Below, one piece after another: positions 12,801-24,610 of a stretch of 64,000 nucleotides of DNA (position 1 is its first letter; each line of letters starts with the position of its first letter). The notes under the pieces were generated by a model. That model saw only the letters and a program-made list of their open reading frames with translations, had not been told where the DNA came from and ran no database searches. A program made the translations under genes and the position numbers. Source of the stretch: Paracentrotus lividus (lineage: Eukaryota > Echinodermata > Echinoidea > Camarodonta > Echinidae); contig CALNVZ010003432.1 of the NCBI GenBank assembly GCA_940671915.1, positions 7,635,080 to 7,699,079 of the forward strand. Reading direction: 5' to 3'.

Positions 12801-14355
12801 AGAATGAATTTACTACAAGACAAGTATACGTAATTATAGATGAATCATCATTATTGACAGTAAAACATAACAGTAAGAAACAAAAAATAACTGCTTCCCC
12901 CGATGACAAAATAAAACAAATTGTCCAGTGGTGAATGTATGAATGTAGCTACATTTAGTTTTAAAAAAAAATAAAATAAAAAAAAATTGTTCGTCCAGTT
13001 TCTGAGTGCAAAATTTATGTGTGTCGTTGAATATACTTGTTTCAGGTTGATTATTTCCAAGTCCTCATCGAGTTCTAATGAATTGGACATACGTTGTGAT
13101 TTCTAAGGAGATTTAAACTAAGTTGAATAAAAATTAGCCTGTATATGAGGCCTAAGTAACAAACGAATAACTAGGAAAATTGAGAGGATCGTGTTTTTTT
13201 TATTGGCTCATGGTGTTTTTAGGTGAATTTGTTGTTATAGCAAATGTCAAGTCGCTGACTCACAGTGAACAATAATTATTCGACGACAAAACCTATAAAG
13301 TCCTCTCTTCAAAATATCAACAGAATTTTCTTTTTGACATGATTATTAAATTAATAAAGCCTCCTCATTTTCTTGTAACGCGTATGTAAATAACCAAAGT
13401 ATCTATATACATATATAAAAAAGTAATATTTACACTGCCAAAATAAAGACACTAAAAACTATGTCGATTTTCGCTTTATTGGGAATTAAACTTGATTGTT
13501 CACAACATTTCTGATTCGTGATGTGTTTCGGCGCTCTGAATTATCGTTTAATTGGTTGAAAGCTTCGAGAAAAGGGTGTGATGAATGGTTATTAGCAAGA
13601 CCCTTTAAATAAACAATCTAAACAGAATACTTAAACGATTACCGAGACACTAATGCATACGAGAAGGTATTTTATGTGTTCTTATAGACGTAACGCTACA
13701 TTGGTAATTGCCTCACAAAAAGCCGTCTACTTTTAATGTTGTTATGGTATTGGTAAAAAAAATATATAGACGCGCCGAAGTCGTACGTATTAAACATGCC
13801 ACTTACCAATTCTTACGATCTCAGCTAATATTTTGTATCCGTGGCTTTTAATATCATATAACGTGATTTCCATAATCTTTTGAACAAATTAATTCCTTAA
13901 AATATTTAAAGAGATTAATATTATTTGAATAATGTAATTTGCTAATTATCTAATGTGTTGTAATGGTAACAACGTAACTCACTAAATTGAAAGTGGTTCC
14001 TCCAGTTAAATCAATACTTGTGTAGACTTATCTTTTTAGTCGGAGCAATAGTATATCAAACCCCCTTCTCTGAAGATTTCTTAACGACTGTGTTTTACAT
14101 TCAGGAGCGGATCACTGGCTCGGATCCAGGGGGGGGCCCGACCCCCCCCCCCTAGCAAAAAAAGAAGAAAAAAAGGAAAAAAAGAAGAAGAAGAAGAAGA
14201 AAAAAAGAAAAAAGAAAAAAAAAAAATAGACGAGCTGGCCGATTGACCCCCAACCTTACCCCCTATAGCTGTGTATGATGACCTCTTTGATGGCCGAAGG
14301 CAAAAAAAAATTAACACCAAATTAATGGATTTGTGTAGAGTTAGTTCTTATGTCT
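12801..14355. other. No gene seen
   Basis: AT-rich non-coding sequence. A short G/C-run and purine-rich (AAG)n tract lies at 14120-14225; the ORF there is a low-complexity artefact. Confidence 0.55.
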
Positions 14356-14550
14356 AAACACAAAAATTATCATAAATTTTGTTCTACAAAAGCAAATTAT
14401 TTGAAACAGAGCGCATCAGCAAAAAAAAATCTTTTGGTTATGATTTGGTACCAAAAAAAATAGATCTCATTTTTGATACCAAATCAGTTGAGAAGATTTC
14501 ATACCTAAATTATTTTCCCCCGACTGTACCATTCTTTTTGATACAGTCTA
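14356..14550. mobile_element. Truncated MITE copy abutting the full copy
   Basis: Repeats the right half of the neighbouring element (ACAAAAGCAAATTAT..GCGCATCAGCAA..CGACTGTACCATT) and ends GATACAGTCTA exactly where the full copy begins. So two copies sit head to tail, sharing the TA boundary. Confidence 0.65.
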
Positions 14551-15000
14551 TACAGTCTGTGTCAAATAAAGTGGTACAAGTGGAAAACATTTTTTTATAG
14601 TATGAATATTAATCACAACCTGGTATTGTTTGATATTTTTGTAAAGCAGGAAAATCAGACTTTCTTCTACAATTTTTTACATCAAATTTGGTGTTGCAGT
14701 TTTTGAGATATAACTAGTTTTCTACAATCAAGAAAATCCACTTTTCGCACGCCGTCCAATGCCTTTGTGTATAGGTTTCGCATTATACTTTATAGCCATG
14801 AAATGATTTGTTCCTCGTCGCACAAAATTTAGCATAACTTTTGTTTTACGAAAGCAAATTATACAGAACAAAGCGCATCAGCAAGGAAAATCATTTGGCT
14901 TTATTTTGGTACCACATACACACATTATTTGAAAATATTTCACACCTAAATATTTTTTTTTCCGACTGTACCATTTTTTTGTTTTTTGACACAGACTGTA
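14551..15000. mobile_element. TA-flanked MITE, ACAGTCTGTGTC family (copy 1)
   Basis: Starts TACAGTCTGTGTCAAATAAA and ends GACACAGACTGTA. A second copy in the opposite orientation lies at 43265-43679. The shared interior includes TTTTCGCACG and TTTGTGTAGGTTTCGCAT-like blocks. Size and TA target fit a Tc1/mariner-type MITE. Confidence 0.8.
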
Positions 15001-15239
15001 GATTTCAAAATCATGGATTCGAGTACTACTTACATGACTGGTGTCATTTGTGAAGACTCAATTACCATTCCTGCTCTTCACATAGGTGTAGAGCTTGCCG
15101 TTATAAGTGGATGGAAAACATCAGAACTTGAAAATAATGTTTGTTAGAATTTGATTCATTCCTGATGAATAAACTTTCTCTTCCGAATGATCTCAATGAC
15201 GTTGGACTCAAATGAACGGGGTACGAAGTTCGGGCCGAT

Positions 15240-15420
15240 TCTGCTCATCTACTGCACCCCGAAATGGAAATGGAAAAATCTTCTTTAAGTCCCCCTTTCA
15301 TACCCAAAAGGTCGACAACACACTTGTTATTAATGAAATATAATAACATACAAAAGACTTGTAATATAGAAAAATTCACGTATTTCCGCTATATATTGTG
15401 AAATACTTATTGCGGGTGAA
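15240..15420. repeat. Dispersed repeat, copy A
   Basis: Shares an ordered set of blocks (AAAGACTTGTAATATAGAAA, then AATACTTATT and a GGTGAAGG-like end) with 46920-47075 in the same orientation. Diverged; class unknown. Confidence 0.45.
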
Positions 15421-15877
15421 GGAATTATGTTAAACCATAATGTGATAAGATTATGCGCTGGAGCAAACTTAGTTATATCTTTTAAGCTTTCGTGCACTCA
15501 CAGATTGTGTAATCAAGCTCATAACAACTAAAAAAAATAAAACAATATGATTGATGGTTTTATTTCATGTTTCAACCTTTGTCAGTTAACAGGAAATGAG
15601 GGAAACAAATTAATTCTTAAGATTTATATTGAATTGTGCATCGTTGTGAAGCTAATGTCTAAAAGCAATTATAGTTTACGTGTAGGCAATATATATATTT
15701 TTTCAAGCTTATTCGTTACAAAAAAGAAAGTCAGAGAAAGAAATCAGTGGAACGAGTGATTGACAGTTTCGGTACTTAGTTGTTAAAAAGGCCAATGCCC
15801 GCTCTTTTTTTTCTTCAATAGTAATGTTCCTGTACTTTTTATAAAAACTTGTAGATATCAGACTTCTGTGAACATAG
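15421..15877. other. No gene seen
   Basis: AT-rich sequence; the short ORF at 15547-15759 has no recognisable content. Confidence 0.5.
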
Positions 15878-16051
15878 GGTGGTATCTCACTTCGCGGAGA
15901 CGTCTCCGCGACAGAATAGAAAATTTCGTCTCCGCGACGGATAAAAAGTATTAGAGACGTCTCCGATATCGCGGAGACGTCTCGGAGACGGATTTGGGAC
16001 AGTCACTGCTTCTGACTTTTTTCCATAAGTTGTCGCGGAGACGTCTCTGCC
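15878..16051. mobile_element. Partial GAGACGTCTC-rich MITE
   Basis: Begins GGTGGTATCTCACTT and repeats the palindrome GAGACGTCTC several times, as does the complete relative at 17859-18142. The matching right end is not found here, so the copy is truncated. Confidence 0.6.
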
Positions 16052-17858
16052 TTAATTAACGCCATTTACACAATATTATTGATGTTTTCAAGCTTGGTCA
16101 GCTTAACAAGAAATATTGAAAACAAATTCATTTAAAAAATGTACATGTATATTGGAGTACAACTGTGCATCATGTGTGGCTAACGTTAAAACGTAATTTT
16201 AGGCTTCTACTAGTTTACATATAGGAAAAAAGAAAGTATTTCTATTGTATACGAAGGGAAACTTGAGAATTCAACTTTACTTATAAAAATAAAAAGTAAT
16301 AAAAAGAACCGAGTAGATGTATTTCAGAATTAAACTAATAAGGGAGGAATAGATTTAGTAGACTCTGTTGTCAGAAAAATATAATGTCCGATTTTGTTTC
16401 CCTTTCAGTCCTGTTTATATTTATTTTTTATTTATTTATTTATTTATTTTTTTGGTGGGGTATATACATGTATATATACAAGACTTGTGTTTAATAAATA
16501 AATAATTGGCGGCATTAAAATATCATACATGTATATTTGAAAATATAATATGAAATTATATGCATGGTTTAATTTCGACCAGTTTAACAGTTAACAAAGT
16601 ATATAGGATGTATATCATAGCTTTCTAGGTCATATCGCAAACTTGTTATACATGCAAATCTGCTAAACAAACATTACTACACTTTACTGTCACAATTATA
16701 TGAATGAGGGAGATTTCATCTATCGGTAACGTATGTGGTACTCCTCCGTGTCTCAGCGGTTCGAATCCCACCGATAACACATTTCCTTTTTTGCTGATAA
16801 ATTAGCACTCGTGTGAGTGCTAAAATAGCACTTCAGGTGTTTAGCATTTCAAGGGCAGTCCCTATATACGAGCAATGATACAGCACTTCAGCTTTTAAAA
16901 TGTAAAACCATGGACTTATAACCTCTGTCAGAAATTATAAGTCCATGGTATGACTAACGGTTTTATTTTAACATGTCAACCTTGGTTATTTGACCATGCA
17001 GGGTGAGAACAACGCGAAAATGTATATTTGATATAAAGTGTATTGATTTTTTTTCCCCCCAAGGGAATTGTTTTATTTATTCAGGAGAATATAATGTTTA
17101 CCTCGAACAATCAATACATTATCAAGGATTAATTTAACGAGACGTAATCATTCATGAACATGCATTATAAAAAAGGATAATGTTCGCATAAATTTATTAT
17201 ATAGCCTGACCAGTGCAGCTACATGAAGCAGAGTCGCGATTTCATTTCAGTTTACTGCAATATTTATTTTACAAAAAAAATGCCTTTAGCAAATGCTGTT
17301 TTGTTTTTGGACCTGCTTGTTTCTGATTGATTTCTTTTGCAAATTTCAAGTTGGTTGCGGGCAACAAAGTACTATTTTCATTGTAACAGACTAAAAATAT
17401 AATTGTAATTTGTAAGAATTGAAGCAGATATGAAATATGTTTAAAAATGAATTACAAAGTTGACTAATTTCTACACTGTCTGCTAATATTTGCAATTTTA
17501 GAGCTCACATTTATCTTTTCAGTGTACATTTTGTAGTTGCGTGCATCTGAGATAATTGACTTCTGATATTACAGTAATCGATTTTTGGTTATTTCTGCCC
17601 GTTATGTAAACAGAACATGTACTGATGTCATTAAGAACTCGACAAACCAAATTTTATTAATTTTTTTAAAATAAATATTTTGTTTTCTCCAAAAGTTGTT
17701 ACCAAACGAAAGTATCAGTATAGGCCTACAATTGTTGAAACACCTGAAAGGCATTGTTGCAACACCTGCTTAAAACACATATCTTGCCCGCGGCTCAGAG
17801 CATTCTACAAATAAAGGTACATATTCTTCTGATATCCGTAGACGTATCATATCTAATG
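16052..17858. other. No gene; AT-rich with (TTTA)n
   Basis: Holds a (TTTA)n microsatellite at 16415-16455, a hairpin around CCATGGACTTATAA/TTATAAGTCCATGG at 16908-16948, and the tRNA-like remnant described separately. Nothing else is supported. Confidence 0.55.
16721..16794 (+). pseudogene. tRNA-like remnant
   Basis: TATCGGT and ACCGATA (16770-16776) pair perfectly as a 7-bp acceptor stem. They bracket a good B box, GGTTCGAATCC, and a T-run follows at about 16789. At 56 nt it is too short for a tRNA and the T stem is poor, so at best it is a deleted tRNA or the head of a SINE. Confidence 0.25.
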
Positions 17859-18142
17859 GTGGTATCTCACTTGTCATGCGACAGATTTGAGACTAGTTTG
17901 GGACGAGTTTAGGACGGGTTTATACCAGTCGCGGAGACGTCTCCTGAGTCTCCGCGATGTCTCATGAGTGTCCGCAAAGTCTCATGAGTCGCGGAAAAGT
18001 AGAACATCTTTATAATAATAAATGAATATTTTTACGTCGTGGAGACGTCTTAGAGACGTCTCTGCAACAGGGAAAAAAAAATAACGGAGACATCTCCGAG
18101 TGTCCGAGTCGCGGAGATGTCTCCCCAAAGTGAGATACCAAC
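17859..18142. mobile_element. GAGACGTCTC-rich MITE, complete
   Basis: Ends GGTGGTATCTCACTT and AAGTGAGATACCAACT are inverted repeats. Interior is crowded with GAGACGTCTC, GTCGCGGAGA and TCTCATGAGT-type short palindromes. A distinctly GC-rich island in AT-rich DNA. Confidence 0.75.
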
Positions 18143-18149
18143 TTCAATG

Positions 18150-18472
18150 GCGGTATTGTCGCGACTACCGAACTTTATTAAATCAAAGAGACAGAATAGA
18201 AAGTCGTCGCGACTTCTCGAGAAAAGGTGAAAATTAATATACGCTGAAAGGTCGCCGCGGAGTCTTCGACAGCCTCATTTGTATCCGGAAGATATCAGAG
18301 ACGTCGCGACACCTCTCAAGTCTACCGAGTGGTAGTTAAAAAATAGTTGTGGCGACTTCCCTGCGACTAGTTTGCGACTGGAAAAATTCTTTTTAAAAAC
18401 AAGTTTAAATTTGCCGCAACTTCAAGAAGACGTTGAGACGAGATCTCGATAGAGTCGCGAAGTCGCGAAATT
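18150..18472. mobile_element. GTCGCGAC-rich element next to the MITE
   Basis: Starts GGCGGTATTGTCGCGACTAC and ends with GTCGCGAAGTCGCGAAATT; contains GTGGCGACTTCC and GACGTCGCGACA-like motifs. Similar in design to the adjacent element and to 115-951, but I could not define matching ends with certainty. Confidence 0.4.
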
Positions 18473-19520
18473 TTTTTATGGAAAGTAAAATAGGGTCTTT
18501 AATCAAATTAAATCATTTGATACATACTATATAGGATAATATTCAACTATCAGCATGAACAGATAGGGTACCTACGATGAACACAAAGTTTAGGTTTGCC
18601 CAATCGTATCAAAATAGTCTTCTTCCTACAAATTTAATATTACCATTTGACAAAGAGCTAAAAAAAAAAGATAAATTGTATTAAATTATGCAAAGGACCG
18701 ACAAAAGATACTGCGTTATATGGACTTGCAATCAGTATGAAACATCCATGTATTATATAACTTCATTTAGAGACTCGAGAGCCGACTTAAGAATAATATG
18801 CGATAATAATTGTTTCATAGTTAAAGATTCTAAATGCCAACTTGAGGCTAATAATAATAAAAATTAAAAATAAGATAGCAAAAAGAAAGAAAATATGATA
18901 TGTCTTCTTACCAGTTAGTCCTTTTATTGGATCCGCATAAATCACAGCTAAGTTTTTCTTATTCTAGTTGAGCTTCTCCTTTAGTAGGTTGAATCCCATT
19001 TATATTTCAAAATGTGTTGGGTTCATTCGTTGCAAAAAACAAAATCTTCTTTTTTGACACAGATATAGGTCACTCAAGTTCAGACGATTTGTTTATTAGT
19101 GAAAAAAGCCCGAGCGACTTGAAAGTAGTATCATCTTTCTTGATAAACATCCCGATACGATTTGAAGAATAACACGACATTCGAGTGACTTGAAGTAGCT
19201 CGCTTTGGCCCCCTGTCGGGTAATACTTTCGTGCTCGGAATTCGCGCAGTCGGCACGCTAAGATGAAACGGGAGAGCGTGCACACGCAGCGGATGCTGTT
19301 AAGGCGTGAACGGAATAATTATTATTTATTGGGAAAGTGCGCCTGCACTGGCTGCGGCTGGCCAACTCGTCACTTAATATAACAGTATCATGACAATTCA
19401 CACGTGGAGCCTATTAATCTCCTACTCCCTCAATTTACACCTCAAAAGAATGTCAACAATTTATGTCACAAACATAAACTAGAAGAGAGGACTGCATTTC
19501 GGACCAAATTTGCAAATGTA
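18473..19520. other. No gene seen
   Basis: AT-rich, with a less AT-rich patch at 19070-19380 that has short ORFs without recognisable content. Confidence 0.5.
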
Positions 19521-20509
19521 CACTGTCCGTCATAAAGGTGGATATTTTTTTTGCCGCTATAGCGACATGATTTTACTCTGACTTTAATTTCTTTGAATAT
19601 GTTTGTCCCTGCTTTTGCTTTTTGGGACCCTGGCTATATCTTGGGCATTCTCCAAACCCTTCACGTGGACTTTTTCCAAAAAAGTTTTGTCAACCCCTGT
19701 GATGCCCATTTTTGTCATTTTTCTTATTTTGGGGCCCTTTTTGTTTTCCGGCCGATCAAGCCCCCCTCAGTCCTAACCCCAGGAAACGCGACCGAGGTGG
19801 ACTGTTTTATATTGTTCTTTAAGTAAATCTATATTTCTGGGAGAGGCTAAGGTCTCTTGTCTAGGGAGGGGTTTAAGTAAAAAACGAGATTGGTGAAAAT
19901 TCGAAATATTTATTCCATCTTTATGCTGAAAACAAAAGAAATGTAAAACCACCTTTAACCCTTAAATATCATCATTTTCCCCTTAAATTTTGTTTAGCCT
20001 TGATGACAAGGCTGTAAATAGTAATTATTAATATATTTATTTTGATTTATGTTTGGTCGAAATTTTACAATACAATTTAGGGAGGACAGAAATTTCCATG
20101 GTGTAAAAAATGAATAAAATGAATGTTGAACCCCAATCAAAATAAATTTTGACCCCTCCCCTAGACAAAAGAGTCAAGCCTGTAACCATAAATCTAGATT
20201 TAATTGAAAGAACAATAAAAATCTCCTCCTCAGACGTGTTTCCTTGGGGTAGGACTGAGGGGGCCTTGGTGGGTCGCGTAAACAAAAAAGGGCCCCAAAA
20301 TTAAGAAAAAATGACGAAAATGGCAATCTTCTGGGGGTGAACAAAACTCTTTTGAAGAAAAATCCCCGGGAAGGTTGAGGGAACGTCCAAGATATACCAA
20401 GGGTCCCAGAAAGTGAAAGCGGTGACAAACACATTCAAGAAATTAATAAGGGAGCAACATAATACCGCTTGAGCCAGAAAAAAATATTCCACCTTTATGA
20501 CGAACAGTG
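19521..20509. mobile_element. Foldback element, about 1 kb, TA-flanked
   Basis: CACTGTCCGTCATAAAGGTGG at the left end is matched by its near-complement ending CAGTG at the right, with TA on each side. Inverted arms extend about 350 bp inward (for example GGGACCCTGGCTATATCTTGG and its counterpart near 20385), leaving a central spacer of roughly 250 bp. Mirror-image short ORFs on both strands are a by-product of the palindrome. No transposase. Confidence 0.8.
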
Positions 20510-20510
20510 T

Positions 20511-20680
20511 ATATCGTCTGTTGGGAGCCATAAGGGCGTTATCGCATCTTATAGATGTTCCGTTGAGAGCCATAAGGGCGCTATTACTGTACAAAGTCAA
20601 TGGTAATAGCGCCCTTCTGGCTCCAAACGGAACATCCTTGATCTGCAATAGCGCCCTTCTGGCTCCAAGCCGACGATATT
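20511..20680. mobile_element. Hairpin element, GCCCTTCTGGCTC family (copy 1)
   Basis: ATATCGTC..GGGAGCCATAAGGGCG at the left pairs with CGCCCTTCTGGCTCC..CGACGATAT at the right; each arm holds the motif twice. It begins where the 1-kb foldback element ends. Confidence 0.7.
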
Positions 20681-20803
20681 TAATTTGAAATATGATACCA
20701 CAGACCGATATTGTACATAGTTTTTGTTATTACATGTATTATAGTTTATGTTATTTCCCCCTTTCATGTTAATGTTGTTTGCATATTGTCCAGTGGGGTG
20801 TAA

Positions 20804-21023
20804 CACAAAGACTATACGATTGATAAAAAAGTTACGATTGATATTTGTTTCGGTAGCCTCATCACGGACAGGATGCTCCAAAATTGATAATCTTAATCCT
20901 AAACCTAGCCCTAACCCTTCTCTTAATCATATCCAAATCTTAATCCATGACTATGCCTGGTTTCCAAATGAGGCTACCGATAAAATATCAATCGTAACTT
21001 TTTATCAATCGTAAGTCTTTGTG
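20804..21023. mobile_element. MITE with 55-bp inverted repeats
   Basis: CACAAAGACTATACGATTGA at the left and its complement ending AAGTCTTTGTG at the right; arms continue through AAAGTTACGATTGATAT and GGTAGCCTCAT. Spacer contains AACCCTAACCC-like interstitial sequence. Confidence 0.8.
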
Positions 21024-21148
21024 ATACATAGGCACAGACGTGATTAACTCTTAAATATAAGTTTCCACAACTCCCTCTAATAACATATCTAAGCAAACTG
21101 AATTCAAATGTTGGCCTATGCATGAAGTTAGTGTAGAAAGATGAAACC

Positions 21149-21264
21149 GTCAACTGAGAACCAGAAGGGCGCTATTAACATTGACTTTGTACAGCACCAG
21201 CCCTTCTGGTTCTCAACGGAAAATCTTTAAGATGTAACAACGCCCTTCTGGCTCTCAACAGATT
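21149..21264. mobile_element. Hairpin element, GCCCTTCTGGCTC family (copy 2)
   Basis: Folds as AACTGAGAACCAGAAGGGCG against CGCCCTTCTGGCTCTCAACA, with a second inner pair. Same family as 20511-20680, about 470 bp away. Confidence 0.7.
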
Positions 21265-21368
21265 AACATTAACTGAATATAACATTTTACTTTCCATTGT
21301 AGAAAATGCAACAAGGACTTAAAAGAGACGTCTGCGTATAGCTGCAAAATCAAAATCAACTCGATCTA

Positions 21369-22227
21369 GGGGAGACCGGGGATGGACGTTACAAAATTCA
21401 CATTTTGGGCCAGATAATTCTAATGAAAGAACGCACGCACTCCATCTTGGGTCTGTAGTTAGCCTATTATGTTGGCTCAAACCTGAGGCATATAAAACTT
21501 GAAAACATGTAAACACTAATTAATTACAGCTTAATTAGTAAAGCCATTTTTTTTGTAACAACCTACCCCATTTACGGGGTAGGTTGTTACACCATACGGG
21601 GTAAATTGTTACAATATGTAAACATACGGGGTAAGTTGACTATGTGTAAATCTCTTATACCATACTTTTGTTTCAACTTTCCAGTTTCTTGACATCGTTA
21701 ACAGTAGATCAAGTAGAGCTCTAGAATAGACAAAAGTAATAATAGAAACATAAATATATTAACACCTGAAAATTGAGACAAAATGTAATTTTACATTATG
21801 TAATGTAATTGGGGTAAGTTGTTACATCAACATGGGGTAGGTTGTTGTAACGACCTACCCCATGGGTGATTTTACACACATAAATCAACTGTAGCACAGT
21901 CATTAGGCAGAATTACAGGGCATGGCTAGGGGTATATTAGTGACGTACATGTACTATATTTACAATACCAGACTATCATCATGTGCCTTCAGTTGTAAGA
22001 GCTATTACAAATTTCAATTTTTGTCAAAAATTTACTTTGAACTGTAAAAAATAGTTTTTGTTGATTTACTTTTTAATAAAACAACGGAGAAACCTCACGA
22101 CCGGCAGTTCATCACAGCTATGTGTAGGCTGTATATGGATGCCAGTTAGCACATCCTCTCTTGTTCCAGCTTAGCACACTGAGAACTGTAACAACTGACC
22201 CGTGTAACTTCCATCCCCGGTCTCCCC
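21369..22227. mobile_element. TIR element, GGGGAGACCGGGGATGGA ends
   Basis: GGGGAGACCGGGGATGGACG and its complement ending CCATCCCCGGTCTCCCC are near-perfect, with TA on both sides (21367-21368, 22228-22229). The interior repeats GGGGTAGGTTGTTAC in both orientations. Non-autonomous. Confidence 0.85.
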
Positions 22228-22830
22228 TATATCTAACTAAGATGTTGAACTGTTTATTATTATTATCATTATTTATACTTTTATACTTCATTACTTATTT
22301 TTTATTTGGCACTAAACTGAATTATATTATACTTAACAAAAAATGTTTCAATCAATAAATCAAGATGATTAATTCGAAATTGTTATAACATGTAATATAA
22401 TTTTATATAACATGTAAGCCGAATATTAAATGCAATATGCATGTATAACACGTAATAAAATATCAAAACTTATATTACACAAGTGTAGGTCTAGTTTTCA
22501 CTACTAACTGTTATAACGATTTTGTGTGCGATATTGAGCATTTGCACTTTTGCGGCGATTCTCAATTTTACAGCTACGCATTACGTCTCTTAAAAGAAAG
22601 AATAACTAAGAATTAAATTGAAAAATGACAGTCAGAAACTATTTTTAACGTCTAATCCATTATTTACACATTTAATTTTGGTTTACAGATCCTTATCGTT
22701 TTCAATAGCTGTTTAATGCTATTATGGATCCAGTTATTGATCTTGAAATGGTGAAATGATTAAATAAGCATTTGTGGCTTTCCATGAATTGCAATAAACC
22801 CCCTTTCATTATGAGATTTTGCAATCTTGA

Positions 22831-24258
22831 TACGGTAAATTGGGTTAAGTGGGACGCTTAAGCATTTACCTAAGCATTACAACAACAAAAACAAAAAACA
22901 AAAACTCAATAAAGCAATCATATACCTCATTTTAAAGTTTATTAAAGATATAAAAGTTTTATAAATGTTTTGGTTAAAATTTCCACCAAATGAAGGCTTA
23001 GGTGACAGTTAATCATTACTACTTCATTGTCCCACTTACCCCGTCTAGTTGGGGCAAGTGGGACAGCATAATACATGGAATAAAATGTGGTTTAAAAGTG
23101 AGAAACAGAGATCTCTGTCTTCATAAACACTGTTTATACATCAGGTATATCATTTCCAAGATGTCATAAGAACTGATTACCAAACTTTTTTTCATACATT
23201 ATCACGGCTCATTATAACTCTTTTTCCTGTATACATTTCAAGTGATAAAAAATATGATTTTTTTAAAAACAAATCAAAGCTCAACAGCACTTTTTAGAAG
23301 ACCTGATTCTGTAAACAAAGCAAGCATCTCCTTCGTCCTTCACCCCTTTTTTTTTTGTATCAAAAGTAAACAAAAGATACAGTATTAAAAAATAGACCTT
23401 ATTTCTTTCCCGTATTACAGCTTTCTTCATTATCAAATTCAAACTTTACGAAAATTAAAGTTTTAAAGTCTGCATAATTCAACAATATCAATATCAACAG
23501 CAATAAAACCCATTTGTCATACTTTATGACACATTGGGTAAATTGGGGTAAGTGGGACACTTAAGAATTTACTTAAGCATTAAAAGAAATACTTAAAAAA
23601 GCATTCATATCTATCATTTTGAAGTTTATTTAATTAGATAAAACGTTTTAGAAATGCTTTGGTTAAAAATTCCTCCAAATGAAGGTCAAGGTGACAATAT
23701 TAATCATTACCCCGTCAAGTTGGGGTAAGTGGGTACATGTCATGTAATGAACTGTGATATAAAAGTGCGGAATGAAGATCTCTGTCTTCACAAACTTTGT
23801 TTATAAATTGAAATACTATTGAAATTGGTGCGTCCCACTTACCCCAAGCATGTGGGGGTAAATGGGACAGTTCAATTAAAACAATTGCTTTAAGTCTTTT
23901 GTTTACATCATATTTCATTTTAGATTATTTTCTAGTTTTAAATTTATTTTGTGAACAATTTCAATGCCAAGTTACCCCTAAAACAAAAGGGATCTGGAAA
24001 ACACAAGGACCAGTTTACAGTTCACCATGATTCCTAATATAGCTAAGTGACAATCGTTTTATGTCAAGACGTGAGATGTTACAGATTTTTAACGATTATT
24101 TTTCCGATGACTGTCAATTTTTTCCCAAACAGGCATGTAATTTGTTGCTAGATGTATGTTAAAATCACGCTAAAATAGTTGCTCTACTAAGGCATGTCTT
24201 AATCATAGGCATACTATGCAATTTCCCCTAAGTGTCCCACTTACCCTAATTAACCCTA
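22831..24258. mobile_element. GGGTAAGTGGGAC element, internally duplicated
   Basis: Outer inverted ends (TACGGTAAATTGGGTTAAGT and its counterpart ending TTACCCTAATTAACCCTA) bound two diverged direct copies of one unit, about 22831-23500 and 23530-24258. Shared blocks include AAATGAAGG, CCACTTACCCCGTC and GAAACAGAGATCTCTGTCTTC. GGGTAAGTGGGAC recurs at each boundary. No transposase seen. Confidence 0.75.
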
Positions 24259-24414
24259 TCACATCTTTAAAAAAAAGTTTTATCTCCCTCCGGCTAAACC
24301 ATAACACTCTAAATAGCATTTCATTGTACATGGGCTTAGCTTTTAATGCTCACAGAAAGGGGCCGCGTAGCGTTTTTGCAAGTGGATGAGGGGGGACTGA
24401 TCATTTAATAAATG

Positions 24415-24532
24415 AATGAATTTATTAATTAATAAATAAATAAATAAATAAATTAATTAATAAGTATATAAATAAACATATAAATAAATAAATAAATAAA
24501 CAAACAAATAAATAAATAAATAAACAAACAAA

Positions 24533-24571
<39 letters not shown>

Positions 24572-24610
24572 AAAGATAAATAAATAAATACAGAGTATAT
24601 AAATAAATGA
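24415..24610. repeat. (TAAA)n microsatellite
   Basis: Tetranucleotide repeat with occasional C substitutions; the FIYL-rich minus-strand ORF is its artefact. Confidence 0.95.

Noticed and set aside
19593-20648. Matching ORFs on opposite strands with a shared GALF-like segment
   Set aside because: They mirror each other because the DNA is a foldback element; no protein family is recognisable.
20880-20925. CCTAACCC-like words suggesting interstitial telomere repeat
   Set aside because: Only a few irregular units in a MITE spacer; not a telomeric array.
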